A stretch of 34,423 nucleotides of DNA from Armatimonadota bacterium. GTDB taxonomy: Bacteria; Armatimonadota; UBA5829; JAUSEB01. Position numbers and translations under genes: made by a program. Numbering within the stretch: position 1 is the stretch's first letter; each line of letters starts with the position of its first letter. Below the pieces are notes generated by a model. That model saw nothing but the letters and a program-made list of their open reading frames with translations. It was not told where the DNA came from and searched no databases. Location of the stretch: contig JAUSEB010000034.1 in NCBI GenBank assembly GCA_030650495.1, forward strand, positions 1-34,423, read 5' to 3'. This document shows positions 21,957-29,347 of this stretch, piece by piece.

Positions 21957-23060
21957 TTAGAAGCTTATCTTATGCCGGCGGGTGTATATGCCGGCTAGTA
22001 TACCGATAGCGCTGAGGCATGCGAGCAAGCTGCTCCCGCCATAGCTGAACATGGGCAGGGGCACACCTGTGACGGGCATGATGCCCATGGTCATTCCCAG
22101 ATTTACTACGGTCTGGAACAGGAACATTGATAGAATGCCGCCGGAGATCAATCGGCCAACAGGGTCTTCGGCGCTCATCATTATCACGGCGGCTCTGTAG
22201 AGCAGGCCAAGGTAGAGCATCAGCAGCAGCGCGCCTCCCATAAAACCAAGCTCTTCGCCGACAACCGTGAAGATGAAGTCGGTGTGCTGTTCGGGTATGA
22301 ATCTGAGCTGGCTCTGCGTGCCATGCATATAGCCTTTTCCGAGGAGTTTTCCTGAACCGATTGCTATCCTCGATTGCGTTATATGATAGCCGCTGGCTTT
22401 TGGATCGACATCGGGATTGATAAACGTGACAAGGCGTTTTTTCTGATAGTCCTTCAGAACGCCGAAGCTCCACATCGCGGTGAATAATAAGGCTCCGGCA
22501 AGTACAAACACCGCCAGATGGCGAAGCCTGGCGCCCGCGAAGTAGAGCATTCCGAACCAGATCGCCAGCAGCACGAGGGCTGTGCCTAGGTCGGGCTGCT
22601 TGAAGATGAGCAGCGTCGGAACCGCCATATAAAGAAACGATTTTACGACTGTTGGGAAGTCGCGGATTTGGTCGCGCCGGGAGACTAGAAACGCGGCCAG
22701 ACATATGATAAGCGCTATCTTGGCCAACTCGGACGGCTGTATCGAAAATGGCCCGAAGCCGAGCCATCGCTGAGCGCCTTTTGCGCTTTTACCGACCAGA
22801 AGGACCGCCAGAAGGAGAGTTAGATTTACAGCGTATATCCGGCCCGCTATGCGGGGATATGCATTATGGTCTATAGTGGATATAAGGAGCATTATTGTGA
22901 TGCCCATTACAGCCCAAACAATCTGCCGGGCGACTCGCATCGTCCCAGCGTCGCCGCCCTTGCTGGCGCTGTAAATCATCAGGAGGCTATACGCGACAAT
23001 AGCCAGCGCGCACGCAACGAGAGTAAGATCGTAGTGTTTTAGATTCCTGCGGTCCATCAT
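21957..23060 (-). CDS. rodA: Rod shape-determining peptidoglycan polymerase RodA
   Basis: RodA is a SEDS-family glycosyltransferase that polymerises lipid II during elongation with a partner PBP2. The 367 residues contain about ten membrane helices and the signatures GAQRWLGFGPFSIQPSELAKIALI near residue 95, KQPDLGTALVLLAIWFGMLYFAGA near 152, KGYMHGTQSQLRFIPEQHTDFIFTVVGEELGF near 246 and the C-terminal GMTMGIMPVTGVPLPMFSYGGSS. The catalytic-site Asp in the PDLGTA region is present. No mre or pbp2 genes are next to it. It is divergent from the M16 peptidase pair and has only a weak ribosome site. Confidence 0.95.
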   Translation of the reverse strand: MMDRRNLKHYDLTLVACALAIVAYSLLMIYSASKGGDAGTMRVARQIVWAVMGITIMLLISTIDHNAYPRIAGRIYAVNLTLLLAVLLVGKSAKGAQRWLGFGPFSIQPSELAKIALIICLAAFLVSRRDQIRDFPTVVKSFLYMAVPTLLIFKQPDLGTALVLLAIWFGMLYFAGARLRHLAVFVLAGALLFTAMWSFGVLKDYQKKRLVTFINPDVDPKASGYHITQSRIAIGSGKLLGKGYMHGTQSQLRFIPEQHTDFIFTVVGEELGFMGGALLLMLYLGLLYRAAVIMMSAEDPVGRLISGGILSMFLFQTVVNLGMTMGIMPVTGVPLPMFSYGGSSLLACLSAIGILAGIYTRRHKISF

Positions 23061-23132
23061 ATCCAGTTGCCGCTACAACCGCGAGCGGGCAAATACCTCC
23101 TGAAGCCGGGAGATAATTCGGAGATAATATAT

Positions 23133-24488
23133 TTGAAATCGATGATTAGGGGTGGCGATTCGGAAATCCCCACCCAGCGTACAGTACCAATTATAGTATA
23201 CTACGCGCTGATTTTGTTGTGCGTTTCCGGCGCTGTTTTCGCGGCGCCGTTCACAACGGCGTCCGTCACCTCCACCACTTTAGACAACGGGTTGAAGGCG
23301 ATTGTTCTGGAAGACCACTCCGCTGATTTGGTTGCGGTGGAGATATGGGTCAAAGCCGGCAATATAGTGGAGACCAAGGAAAACAACGGCGTTTCCCATT
23401 TTCTGGAGCACGTCTTGTTCAAGGGAACCGAAAAACGAGGCCCGGGGCAGGCCGATAAAGAGATCGAATCCCTGGGCTCCAGCCTCGAAGCGTCTACGTC
23501 CAGAGATGCGATCAGGATCAGTACAATAGTCGCAAGTAAGTACTTCGATGCCGCTCTGGATGTTCTCACCGATGTTGCTATGAGAGCAAAGCTGGACCCG
23601 CGGGAGATCGAAAGGGAAAAGCTGGTCATATTGGATGAGATAGCCCGGCGAGATAGCGACGTGCTTCAGTCCGTGGCGGGAGTCATAGACCGCGCCTATT
23701 TTACAAATCATCCTTATGGTTTTCCAATAGAGGGAAGCGCGGCTAACGTAAAAGCCATCACTCAACAGCAGATCAAAGATTTCTATCAGACGTATTTCGT
23801 GCCGAACAATATGGCCGTGATTATAGTCGGAGACATAACCGCCGCAAAGGCGGTGGAAGCTGTCAAGGAAGCGTTCAAAGAGTTCAAGAAACGCGATCTG
23901 CCGGCTTTGCAGACTCCAATTGCAGCGCCACCCACCGCGATCCATAAGGAGAAGATTACCAACCAGACTAAATTGGGCTACTGCGCCATCGGCTTCTTCG
24001 CTCCGGGCATCCGCGACGCCGCGGAAGTTTACGCAATGGACGTTCTGACCCAATATCTGGCCTCAGGCTACCAGAGCTGGATGCAGACGAGCTTGAAGAC
24101 CGATAAAGGAGACGCGCAGGTCGTAGCGTCCGAATTCACGACCCGGCGTGACCCCGGCAATATAATACTCTTTTTCGGAACGGACCCAGGCAACGTTGAG
24201 GACACGAAGCTGGCTGTAATCGCAAAATTAAAGCAGATGAAGGAGACTCCTATATCCGACGCTGAAATCGCCACGGCCAAACGATCTCTGGAAGGCGGCT
24301 TCGCTTTCGACACGGAGACCTATGCAGGCAGAGCCCACTCTCTTGGATTCTACGAATCACTGGGCGACTACAAGCTTTCGCTCGCGTATATAGAAAACAT
24401 CCGAAAAGTCACTCCCGAAGATATACGGAAAGTGGTCGCCAAGTATATCAATACGGATGCGTATATCACGGCGGAGGTTGGGCCATGA
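23133..24488 (+). CDS. M16 family zinc peptidase, catalytic subunit
   Basis: This exported peptidase has the inverted zinc motif HFLEH (residues 89-93 of the 451-residue form) and the third ligand Glu in VILDEIARR 76 residues later. Two M16 repeats are seen: an active N-terminal half and a C-terminal half without the Arg/Tyr pair. The start is uncertain. A TTG at 23133 has GGAG 9 bases upstream; an ATG at 23142 and a TTG at 23067 are also in frame. The hydrophobic stretch VPIIVYYALILLCVSGAVFA is the signal peptide. A palindrome (23150-23175) codes the residues just before it. It is translationally coupled (ATGA) to the second M16 gene, with which it probably forms a heterodimer. Confidence 0.92.
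   Translation: MKSMIRGGDSEIPTQRTVPIIVYYALILLCVSGAVFAAPFTTASVTSTTLDNGLKAIVLEDHSADLVAVEIWVKAGNIVETKENNGVSHFLEHVLFKGTEKRGPGQADKEIESLGSSLEASTSRDAIRISTIVASKYFDAALDVLTDVAMRAKLDPREIEREKLVILDEIARRDSDVLQSVAGVIDRAYFTNHPYGFPIEGSAANVKAITQQQIKDFYQTYFVPNNMAVIIVGDITAAKAVEAVKEAFKEFKKRDLPALQTPIAAPPTAIHKEKITNQTKLGYCAIGFFAPGIRDAAEVYAMDVLTQYLASGYQSWMQTSLKTDKGDAQVVASEFTTRRDPGNIILFFGTDPGNVEDTKLAVIAKLKQMKETPISDAEIATAKRSLEGGFAFDTETYAGRAHSLGFYESLGDYKLSLAYIENIRKVTPEDIRKVVAKYINTDAYITAEVGP
23150..23175. repeat. Palindrome in the 5' end of the first M16 gene
   Basis: GGGTGGCGATT (23150-23160) and AATCCCCACCC (23165-23175) pair with one mismatch. The related element at 1202-1227 is intergenic. It encodes part of the residues RGGDSEIPTQ ahead of the signal-peptide core. 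Confidence 0.6.
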
Positions 24489-25936
24489 GAAGACGACTTT
24501 CCGCCCTCGCCGGACTGCTGATAATTTCCCGTTGTTTCGGGAAACCCTTTTCCCGAAACACCAACACCGGACTGTTGACAATTGCCGCGATTCTACTGGT
24601 TTGCCTTTTGGCCGTTCCGGTATCGGCGGTTGAAACAGGCTCGTCAACTACCAGGACGGTTCTGCCAAATGGTTTAGTTCTGATCGTCAAGCCGGAGCTT
24701 GGCAGCGGACTGGTTGCAATAGAGGCGTTTGTCAAGGCAGGCGCGCCTCAGGAGCAGCGCGCCAGGATAGGCATAGGTAACTTGGTAGCCCGCTCGCTGT
24801 TGGGAAGCACGAGGAACAAGTCTCAGCAGCGGCTTGCGGCGGCGTTCGATGAGGTTGGAGGGACGTTCAGGACGGATTGGTATCCGGATTTTACCGAAGT
24901 AAGCGCGATTACTACAAAATCCCATTTCGACGAGGCCGTTGGAATCCTGGCTGATGTGCTGTCGAACGCTGAGTTCGATCCAACCGTCGTCAGTAACGTT
25001 CAGGATACCATACTCGCCGAGATGCGCGGTGAGAATGATGACATAGGTGACGCGCTTTATACGCGTATGCTCGAATCCTTATATAAAGACAACCCATACA
25101 GACGGCCCAAATCCGGATACAGCAGATTCGTGCGCGATTTGACTCGCGATGATGTAATGAGTTTCTACAAGCAATACTATGTTCCGAGCAACATGGTCAT
25201 ATCAGTCGCCGGAGACCTGACTGAGGAAGAAGCCGTTGAACGGATTAAGAAGGCTTTCGCGGGGACGGGCTATCCTGTGAACATCCCTCAGCGGCCATTT
25301 GCTGACGAGAAACTCGACGCAATCGTTACCAAGCCTTTTGAACGGGACACGCCCGTAGCGCACATAATGCTTGGCTATCTCGCTCCCGGAGTCAACAGCC
25401 CCGACTTTCCCGCGTTTACGGTCGTCAATTCGATACTGGGCGGCGGAAAAGGCTCCCGTCTGTTCACCAACATCCGGGAGAAACGCGGAATGGGATATGA
25501 AATAGGAACCATGTATCCCATCCTGAAGAACCAGAGTCATCTAATCGCCAGAATAGTGACCGACCTTTATAAACCGGCTACGCCCGGCGTTCCGAGGGAA
25601 ATCTCTCTCAAAGAAGTGCAGGACGCCATACTTGCCGAGGTCGCGTCATTGAAAGAAAAGGAAGTATCCGACGAAGAACTCCTCCGGGCAAAACGCTTTA
25701 ACATAGGCTCCTACGCTCTGCGGCGGCAAAGGCTCCGCGAGCGCTCTTTCTTCCTGGGATGGATGGAGACAATCGGCGTCGGTTATAAATTCGACTACGA
25801 TATAGCCTCGCGGGTAGAAGCCGTAACCAAGGCGGACGTGCAGCGCGTCGCTCGTAAGTATCTAAACAACTACGCGCTGGTGGTGGCGTTTCCGAAAAAT
25901 GATCCTTACATCGTGAATCCGTTTTCGGGCAATTAG
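24485..25936 (+). CDS. M16 family peptidase-like protein, non-catalytic subunit
   Basis: This 483-residue partner of the preceding peptidase has no HxxEH; the corresponding region reads GIGNLVARSLLGST. It does have the substrate-binding Arg/Tyr segment GGGKGSRLFTNIREKRGMGYEIG near residue 320 that the first protein lacks. The two together restore one full site, as in known two-gene M16B peptidases. The N-terminus is odd: MRRRLSALAGLLIIS, then a polar stretch encoded by a palindrome (24533-24560), then a second hydrophobic run LLTIAAILLVCLLAVPVSA that would be the real signal peptide. The palindrome seems to have inserted in frame. ATGA overlap links it to the first gene. Confidence 0.9.
   Translation: MRRRLSALAGLLIISRCFGKPFSRNTNTGLLTIAAILLVCLLAVPVSAVETGSSTTRTVLPNGLVLIVKPELGSGLVAIEAFVKAGAPQEQRARIGIGNLVARSLLGSTRNKSQQRLAAAFDEVGGTFRTDWYPDFTEVSAITTKSHFDEAVGILADVLSNAEFDPTVVSNVQDTILAEMRGENDDIGDALYTRMLESLYKDNPYRRPKSGYSRFVRDLTRDDVMSFYKQYYVPSNMVISVAGDLTEEEAVERIKKAFAGTGYPVNIPQRPFADEKLDAIVTKPFERDTPVAHIMLGYLAPGVNSPDFPAFTVVNSILGGGKGSRLFTNIREKRGMGYEIGTMYPILKNQSHLIARIVTDLYKPATPGVPREISLKEVQDAILAEVASLKEKEVSDEELLRAKRFNIGSYALRRQRLRERSFFLGWMETIGVGYKFDYDIASRVEAVTKADVQRVARKYLNNYALVVAFPKNDPYIVNPFSGN
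24533..24560. repeat. TGTTTCGGG palindrome inserted in the second M16 gene
   Basis: TGTTTCGGG (24533-24541) and CCCGAAACA (24552-24560) are perfect arms with a 10-base loop. The arms match the ends of the 47-bp dispersed palindrome at 1276, 4903 and 26105. They encode residues 17-26. Confidence 0.8.
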
Positions 25937-26034
25937 ACGAGTCTGGTTCAGAGAAAGCTTGCTTCAGGGAAGAACGCGGATTAACGCTGATGGGCGCAGA
26001 TAAACACAGATGATAAAGGGAGTCGGGGGAGGGT

Positions 26035-26240
26035 TTAAGGTTGAATGTTTAAGATATTGCCTACAACACGCTCTCCTTCTACATTCAACATTACATCCGT
26101 GGCTTGTTTCGGGATTTCCATTCCGCTGCGCTCCATTCAAATCCCGAAACACCGGCGCTATTTCCTTCAACATTCAACAGGCTTCGGCTTCAAAGAACAA
26201 GCCGAAGCATAGGGATTCCCCTCTCTCAACTCTAAACTCT
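26035..26240. repeat. Composite repeat block, second copy
   Basis: The gap 25937-26346 holds this block and no gene. It contains GTTGAATGTTTAAG heptamers, the 47-bp palindrome copy 3 (26105-26151), a GCTTCGGCTT/AAGCCGAAGC hairpin (26181-26208) and CTCAACTC heptamers. It matches the reverse complement of 4840-5020 in order. Just upstream, 25977-26013 carries an AACGCTGATGGGCGCAGAT string, related in reverse to 28033-28062. Confidence 0.8.
26105..26151. repeat. 47-bp dispersed palindrome, copy 3
   Basis: Identical in all 47 bases to the copy at 1276-1322, and followed in both places by the same CACCGGC. Confidence 0.9.
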
Positions 26241-26271
26241 CAACTCAACCTTCAACTCATATTCATGTTTT

Positions 26272-26346
26272 GAGGCGCCTGCCGTTAGGTGGGGTAATTG
26301 CGCAAGCGCCTCTTATTTCCGGTAGAAGAATCATTCCGCCGGAAAT
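26272..26346. repeat. Two hairpins downstream of the small membrane protein gene
   Basis: GAGGCGC (26272-26278) pairs with GCGCCTC (26306-26312), followed by TTATTT, with TGCCGTTAGGTG starting the loop. ATTTCCGG (26315-26322) pairs with CCGGAAAT (26339-26346), ending exactly at the stop codon of the minus-strand gene. Either may act as a terminator, but neither has a clean U-run for a plausible upstream gene. Confidence 0.6.
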
Positions 26347-26574
26347 CTAAGTGGCCGCATGACTGGCTGGGCCTGAGTTCCGCCAGATTTTATGCGACCC
26401 GCTGGAACTGACCGGCTTCTGTTGTTCCGCGAATATGTCGTCCACATCACCGCGCCTGTTTATTATGGCGTCGGTCTTGGCCGCCAGTATGAATGTCGCG
26501 TAGGAGACTACACCTACCGGCGTACAGCCAATTAGCAACATAAATCCGATTGGCAATATCAAATCTGATGACAT
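26347..26574 (-). CDS. Small hypothetical membrane protein
   Basis: The 75-residue product starts MSSDLILPIGFMLLIGCTPVGVVSYATFILAA, one long or two short membrane segments, followed by a polar tail with KTDAIINRRGDVDDIFAEQQ. GAGG lies 10 bases before the ATG at 26574, and a hairpin abuts the stop codon, both of which support a real gene. I do not recognise the family. It is divergent from the YHS gene about 215 bases away. Confidence 0.5.
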   Translation of the reverse strand: MSSDLILPIGFMLLIGCTPVGVVSYATFILAAKTDAIINRRGDVDDIFAEQQKPVSSSGSHKIWRNSGPASHAAT

Positions 26575-26737
26575 AACTTATGTACCTCGGTCCAATCCTT
26601 CATTCCTATACAGACCAGCCCAGCAGCCGGCCTTTTCACTCAGTATTTTCCCACCAAAACAGGAGACCGAAACTTAACCATTTACGGGCTGATTCAATGA
26701 ATACAAACAAACATCCGCGATCTTGGTTTATGTTGTG

Positions 26738-26751
26738 ATACCAAACGGTAT
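26738..26751. promoter_or_regulatory. ATACC-N4-GGTAT inverted repeat upstream of the YHS gene
   Basis: A 5-base inverted repeat with a 4-base spacer lies 38 bases before the YHS start. Its shape resembles a shortened version of the CsoR-type operator at 5126-5143. It could be an operator, but the arms are short. Confidence 0.3.
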
Positions 26752-26789
26752 ATCCTTCTCGGATTTACTACATGTCTGGAGGGATGACA

Positions 26790-26954
26790 ATGCCACGAGA
26801 TCCTGTATGCGGAATGCGAGTAGACGATAATACGCCGTACAGCATCGAATATGACGATGAAACCTACTACTTCTGCAGCGCGGCATGCGCCCAGGAGTTC
26901 CAAGACAACTCTGAAGAATACGTCAGCCCGCTCCAAGAGTCATTGGGCGAGTAA
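26790..26954 (+). CDS. YHS domain protein
   Basis: The 54 residues are essentially one YHS/TRASH-like metal-binding domain: DPVCGMRVDDNTPYSIEYDDETYYFCSAAC, with Cys in CGM and Cys-x3-Cys in FCSAAC. Such domains bind heavy metals and occur alone or fused to copper ATPases and other metal proteins. ATG at 26790 is chosen because GGAGGG lies 6 bases before it; an ATG at 26772 is in frame but has no site. No transporter or regulator is adjacent, so the metal is unknown. Confidence 0.88.
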   Translation: MPRDPVCGMRVDDNTPYSIEYDDETYYFCSAACAQEFQDNSEEYVSPLQESLGE

Positions 26955-26988
26955 CCCTGGGCTGATTAATTTTGTGCTTTTCTTATTC

Positions 26989-27019
26989 TATGCCTCCAGG
27001 TATGATACCTGGAGGCATA
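26989..27019. repeat. 31-bp near-perfect palindrome
   Basis: Two 15-base arms, TATGCCTCCAGGTAT (26989-27003) and its reverse complement (27005-27019), have a single base between them. It lies 35 bases after the YHS gene. A strong stem forms but no U-run follows, so it is either an unusual terminator or a protein-binding palindrome. Confidence 0.8.
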
Positions 27020-27121
27020 AACTATTTCCGGCGCTGGTTATTTTACTAGTTTTTCTCCAAATGGCAGGAAAACACTTTACAAACCCGAATGAAACAGTAA
27101 AAATTGGATATGTAAGATATA

Positions 27122-27147
27122 GACGCGCCGAACAAGCCCGGCGCGTC
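27122..27147 (+). repeat. GACGCGCC hairpin in the leader of the TPR gene
   Basis: GACGCGCC (27122-27129) pairs with GGCGCGTC (27140-27147) around a 10-base loop. It lies 62 bases before the TPR start. The rest of the 254-base gap shows no supported gene; a 47-codon frame from 27061 lacks a ribosome site. Confidence 0.55.
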
Positions 27148-27208
27148 GAAGAGCGCCGGAATCATTGTATAAAAATCGTGGAACAGGAGCCGGCGCAGCC
27201 ATAATAGA

Positions 27209-27994
27209 ATGAATATAGATAGAAGCAAGACACTTAGCGAAGCGGCCCACCTTAGGCGAGCAGCCGTTATGGAGGAACGCGGAATGTATGAGGAGGCGGC
27301 CAACAGCCTTATTAAGGCGCTGACCGCGCGGCCTGATAACGCCGACTCGTGGAGCAGGTTGGGCGGGCTATATCGCTCGTTGTCCAAATTCGATATGGCG
27401 GTGGAAGTTTACAAAAAATCACTGGAGATCAATCCTAACAACTCGATCACTCAAGAGTCGCTGCTGCAAACATACCTTGAGATGGGTCGTTATGACGAAG
27501 CTATCGCGCACTGTAAGGATCTTCTAAAGCGAATGCCCAGAAATTTGTACGCCCGTGACGTTCTAAGCGTGGCGTATATGCAGCTTGGGCTGATCGACAA
27601 GGCGCTTCGCATTACCGACGAGCTGATACGCCTAGACCCGACCGATCCCGGCAACCACTTCAAGAAAGGCGTCCTCTTCCAGCAAAAAGGCGAAGTGGGA
27701 ATGGCGATCAGGGAATTCGCGCGCGTTATTGAGATGGCCCCTGACAGCAGCATTGCCGAACAAGCCAAACAAGCTGTCTCCTCGCTCGACAGCTATCAAT
27801 TGCGGCAGATAGTCTCACTGGCGTCCGAAGACAGCGTCTTCCGCACAAAGCTTTCCCGCGACGCGGAATCGGCCGCTTTGGAGAAAGGCTTCGTGCTGAG
27901 CTACACCGGCTTGGTCGCTCTCAGGCAAATATCTTTCGACAACCCTCCTGAACCAGGCGACGACAGCGGTCAGAAGTATTATCATTATCATTAG
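27209..27994 (+). CDS. Tetratricopeptide repeat protein with a leader-like C-terminal tail
   Basis: The 261 residues have five or so TPR units between residues 12 and 190, for example EERGMYEEAANSLIKALTARPDN, YRSLSKFDMAVEVYKKSLEINPNN and YLEMGRYDEAIAHCKDLLKRMP, so it is a cytosolic protein-protein interaction scaffold. No signal peptide is seen. The last 60 residues are different: EDSVFRTKLSRDAESAALEK followed by GFVLSYTGLVALRQISFD. This recalls the D-xx-FR-x-L ... ALxxxGFxLS ... LR pattern of Nif11/NHLP-type leader regions, and the chain ends in KYYHYH. No peptide-modifying enzyme is nearby, so the meaning of the tail is open. No ribosome-binding site precedes the ATG. Confidence 0.85.
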   Translation: MNIDRSKTLSEAAHLRRAAVMEERGMYEEAANSLIKALTARPDNADSWSRLGGLYRSLSKFDMAVEVYKKSLEINPNNSITQESLLQTYLEMGRYDEAIAHCKDLLKRMPRNLYARDVLSVAYMQLGLIDKALRITDELIRLDPTDPGNHFKKGVLFQQKGEVGMAIREFARVIEMAPDSSIAEQAKQAVSSLDSYQLRQIVSLASEDSVFRTKLSRDAESAALEKGFVLSYTGLVALRQISFDNPPEPGDDSGQKYYHYH

Positions 27995-28003
27995 CGTTGT
28001 TAA

Positions 28004-28028
28004 AGCTGTCAGCTGACAGCTGACAGCT
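28004..28028. repeat. AGCTGTC palindromic repeat, short copy
   Basis: One AGCTGTC unit is followed by its inverse copies over 25 bases, a shorter version of 1332-1363. It is followed by an AATCTGCGCTTATCTGCGTT string (28031-28050) typical of another widespread intergenic repeat. Confidence 0.8.
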
Positions 28029-28102
28029 CTAATCTGCGCTTATCTGCGTTCATCTGTGGTTAACTCTTCCCCACTGCCGCGAAATCCGCTACAATTGTGG
28101 AC

Positions 28103-29329
28103 ATGAAGCACAACGCGCGGGTATTAGCGCTCGAAAGCAAATCCGAGATCGCGGATGAGATGCGGCGCGTGGGAGCGGAACCGAGCGGTATCGCTCGCAT
28201 GCTGCCCAAAACGCGGCATTTTGTGGTCAAACTGGAAAGCGTCCGAACCCCAATGGCCCACATCCTCAAGGAAAGCTTCCTGTCCGCCGGAGGCGACGCC
28301 GTGGTTAGTAAGGACGTCATCACCGGCAAGGTAACCCGCACCGACGTAATCCTTATAGGTTCTTATAAACATTACCAGTCGGTCTTGCAGGCGCTAAAGG
28401 CGCAACAGTTCGGCGGAAGTGAATTGGCCGGCGAGATAGAAACGGCGATCGATAACTTCGAGTCCCATATAACACCTCTACCGGAGGAAGTAAATGCAAG
28501 TTCGCGACTACACCGGATGTTCGATGAGATGAGCCGACGGACTCTGATAATGGGAATCCTCAACGTCACCCCTGACTCGTTCTCGGATGGTGGACGCTAC
28601 CTGGACAGAGACGCGGCGATGGCGCATGCCTTCAAAATGGTGGAAGATGGGGCCGACATTATCGACATCGGCGGCGAGAGTACTCGACCCGGCTCCGAAG
28701 CCGTGTCGGAAAACGAAGAGGCCGAGCGGGTTGTCCCCGTCATAGAGCGTCTTAGGAAGGAATCGGATGTTGTAATTTCCGTGGACACCTGCAAAGCCGA
28801 AGTGGCAAGGGCGGCGATAGAAGCAGGAGCGGATTTGGTAAACGACATCAGCGCGATGGCATTCGATCCAAATATGAGAGCCGTTGTGGCGGAGGCGCAG
28901 GTCCCGGTGATTTTAATGCACATTAAGGGGACTCCGAGGGATATGCAGGTCAATCCTCAATATGATGACGTGATGTCGGAGATCGCGGCGTATTTGCGGG
29001 AACATATCGACCTTGCGATCGAAGCGGGTGTTGACAAGCGTCTTATTATCATCGATCCCGGTTTCGGCTTCGGCAAGACGGTCGAGCACAACCTGCTTAT
29101 CCTGCGCCGATTGAAAGAGCTAAAAAGCCTTGGACATCCGATACTGATGGGGACCTCGCGCAAATCGACGATAGGAAAGGTTCTTGGCGATCTGCCTGTG
29201 GAAGAACGGTTGGAAGGAACCGCCGCTACTGTGGCGATATCGATAATGAATGGCGCGAATATTGTCCGCGTCCACGACGTAAAGGAAATGGCGCGCGTGG
29301 CGAGGATGACCGATGCGACTTTGGAATAG
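28103..29329 (+). CDS. folP: Dihydropteroate synthase with N-terminal extension
   Basis: FolP joins p-aminobenzoate to dihydropterin pyrophosphate in folate synthesis and is the sulfonamide target. The TIM-barrel domain starts near residue 145 with MGILNVTPDSFSDGG, then IIDIGGESTRPGS near 191, VISVDTCKAEVA near 225, NDISAM near 248, IIIDPGFGFGKTVEHNL near 311 and MGTSRKS near 347. An extra domain of about 140 residues precedes it (VGAEPSGIARMLPKTRHFVVKLESV and so on). Such an extension is known in DHPS of some thermophiles and archaea and has no firm function. ATG at 28103 is used; a GTG two codons earlier is possible. A TACAAT box ends 7 bases before the ATG, with no ribosome site. Confidence 0.95.
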   Translation: MKHNARVLALESKSEIADEMRRVGAEPSGIARMLPKTRHFVVKLESVRTPMAHILKESFLSAGGDAVVSKDVITGKVTRTDVILIGSYKHYQSVLQALKAQQFGGSELAGEIETAIDNFESHITPLPEEVNASSRLHRMFDEMSRRTLIMGILNVTPDSFSDGGRYLDRDAAMAHAFKMVEDGADIIDIGGESTRPGSEAVSENEEAERVVPVIERLRKESDVVISVDTCKAEVARAAIEAGADLVNDISAMAFDPNMRAVVAEAQVPVILMHIKGTPRDMQVNPQYDDVMSEIAAYLREHIDLAIEAGVDKRLIIIDPGFGFGKTVEHNLLILRRLKELKSLGHPILMGTSRKSTIGKVLGDLPVEERLEGTAATVAISIMNGANIVRVHDVKEMARVARMTDATLE

Positions 29330-29347
29330 TTCATATAAGGAGAGCTA

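Noticed and set aside
26851-27204. A 117-codon plus-strand frame overlapping the YHS gene.
   Set aside because: It overlaps a clear YHS gene in another frame, spans the 31-bp palindrome, and has no ribosome site or recognisable domain.
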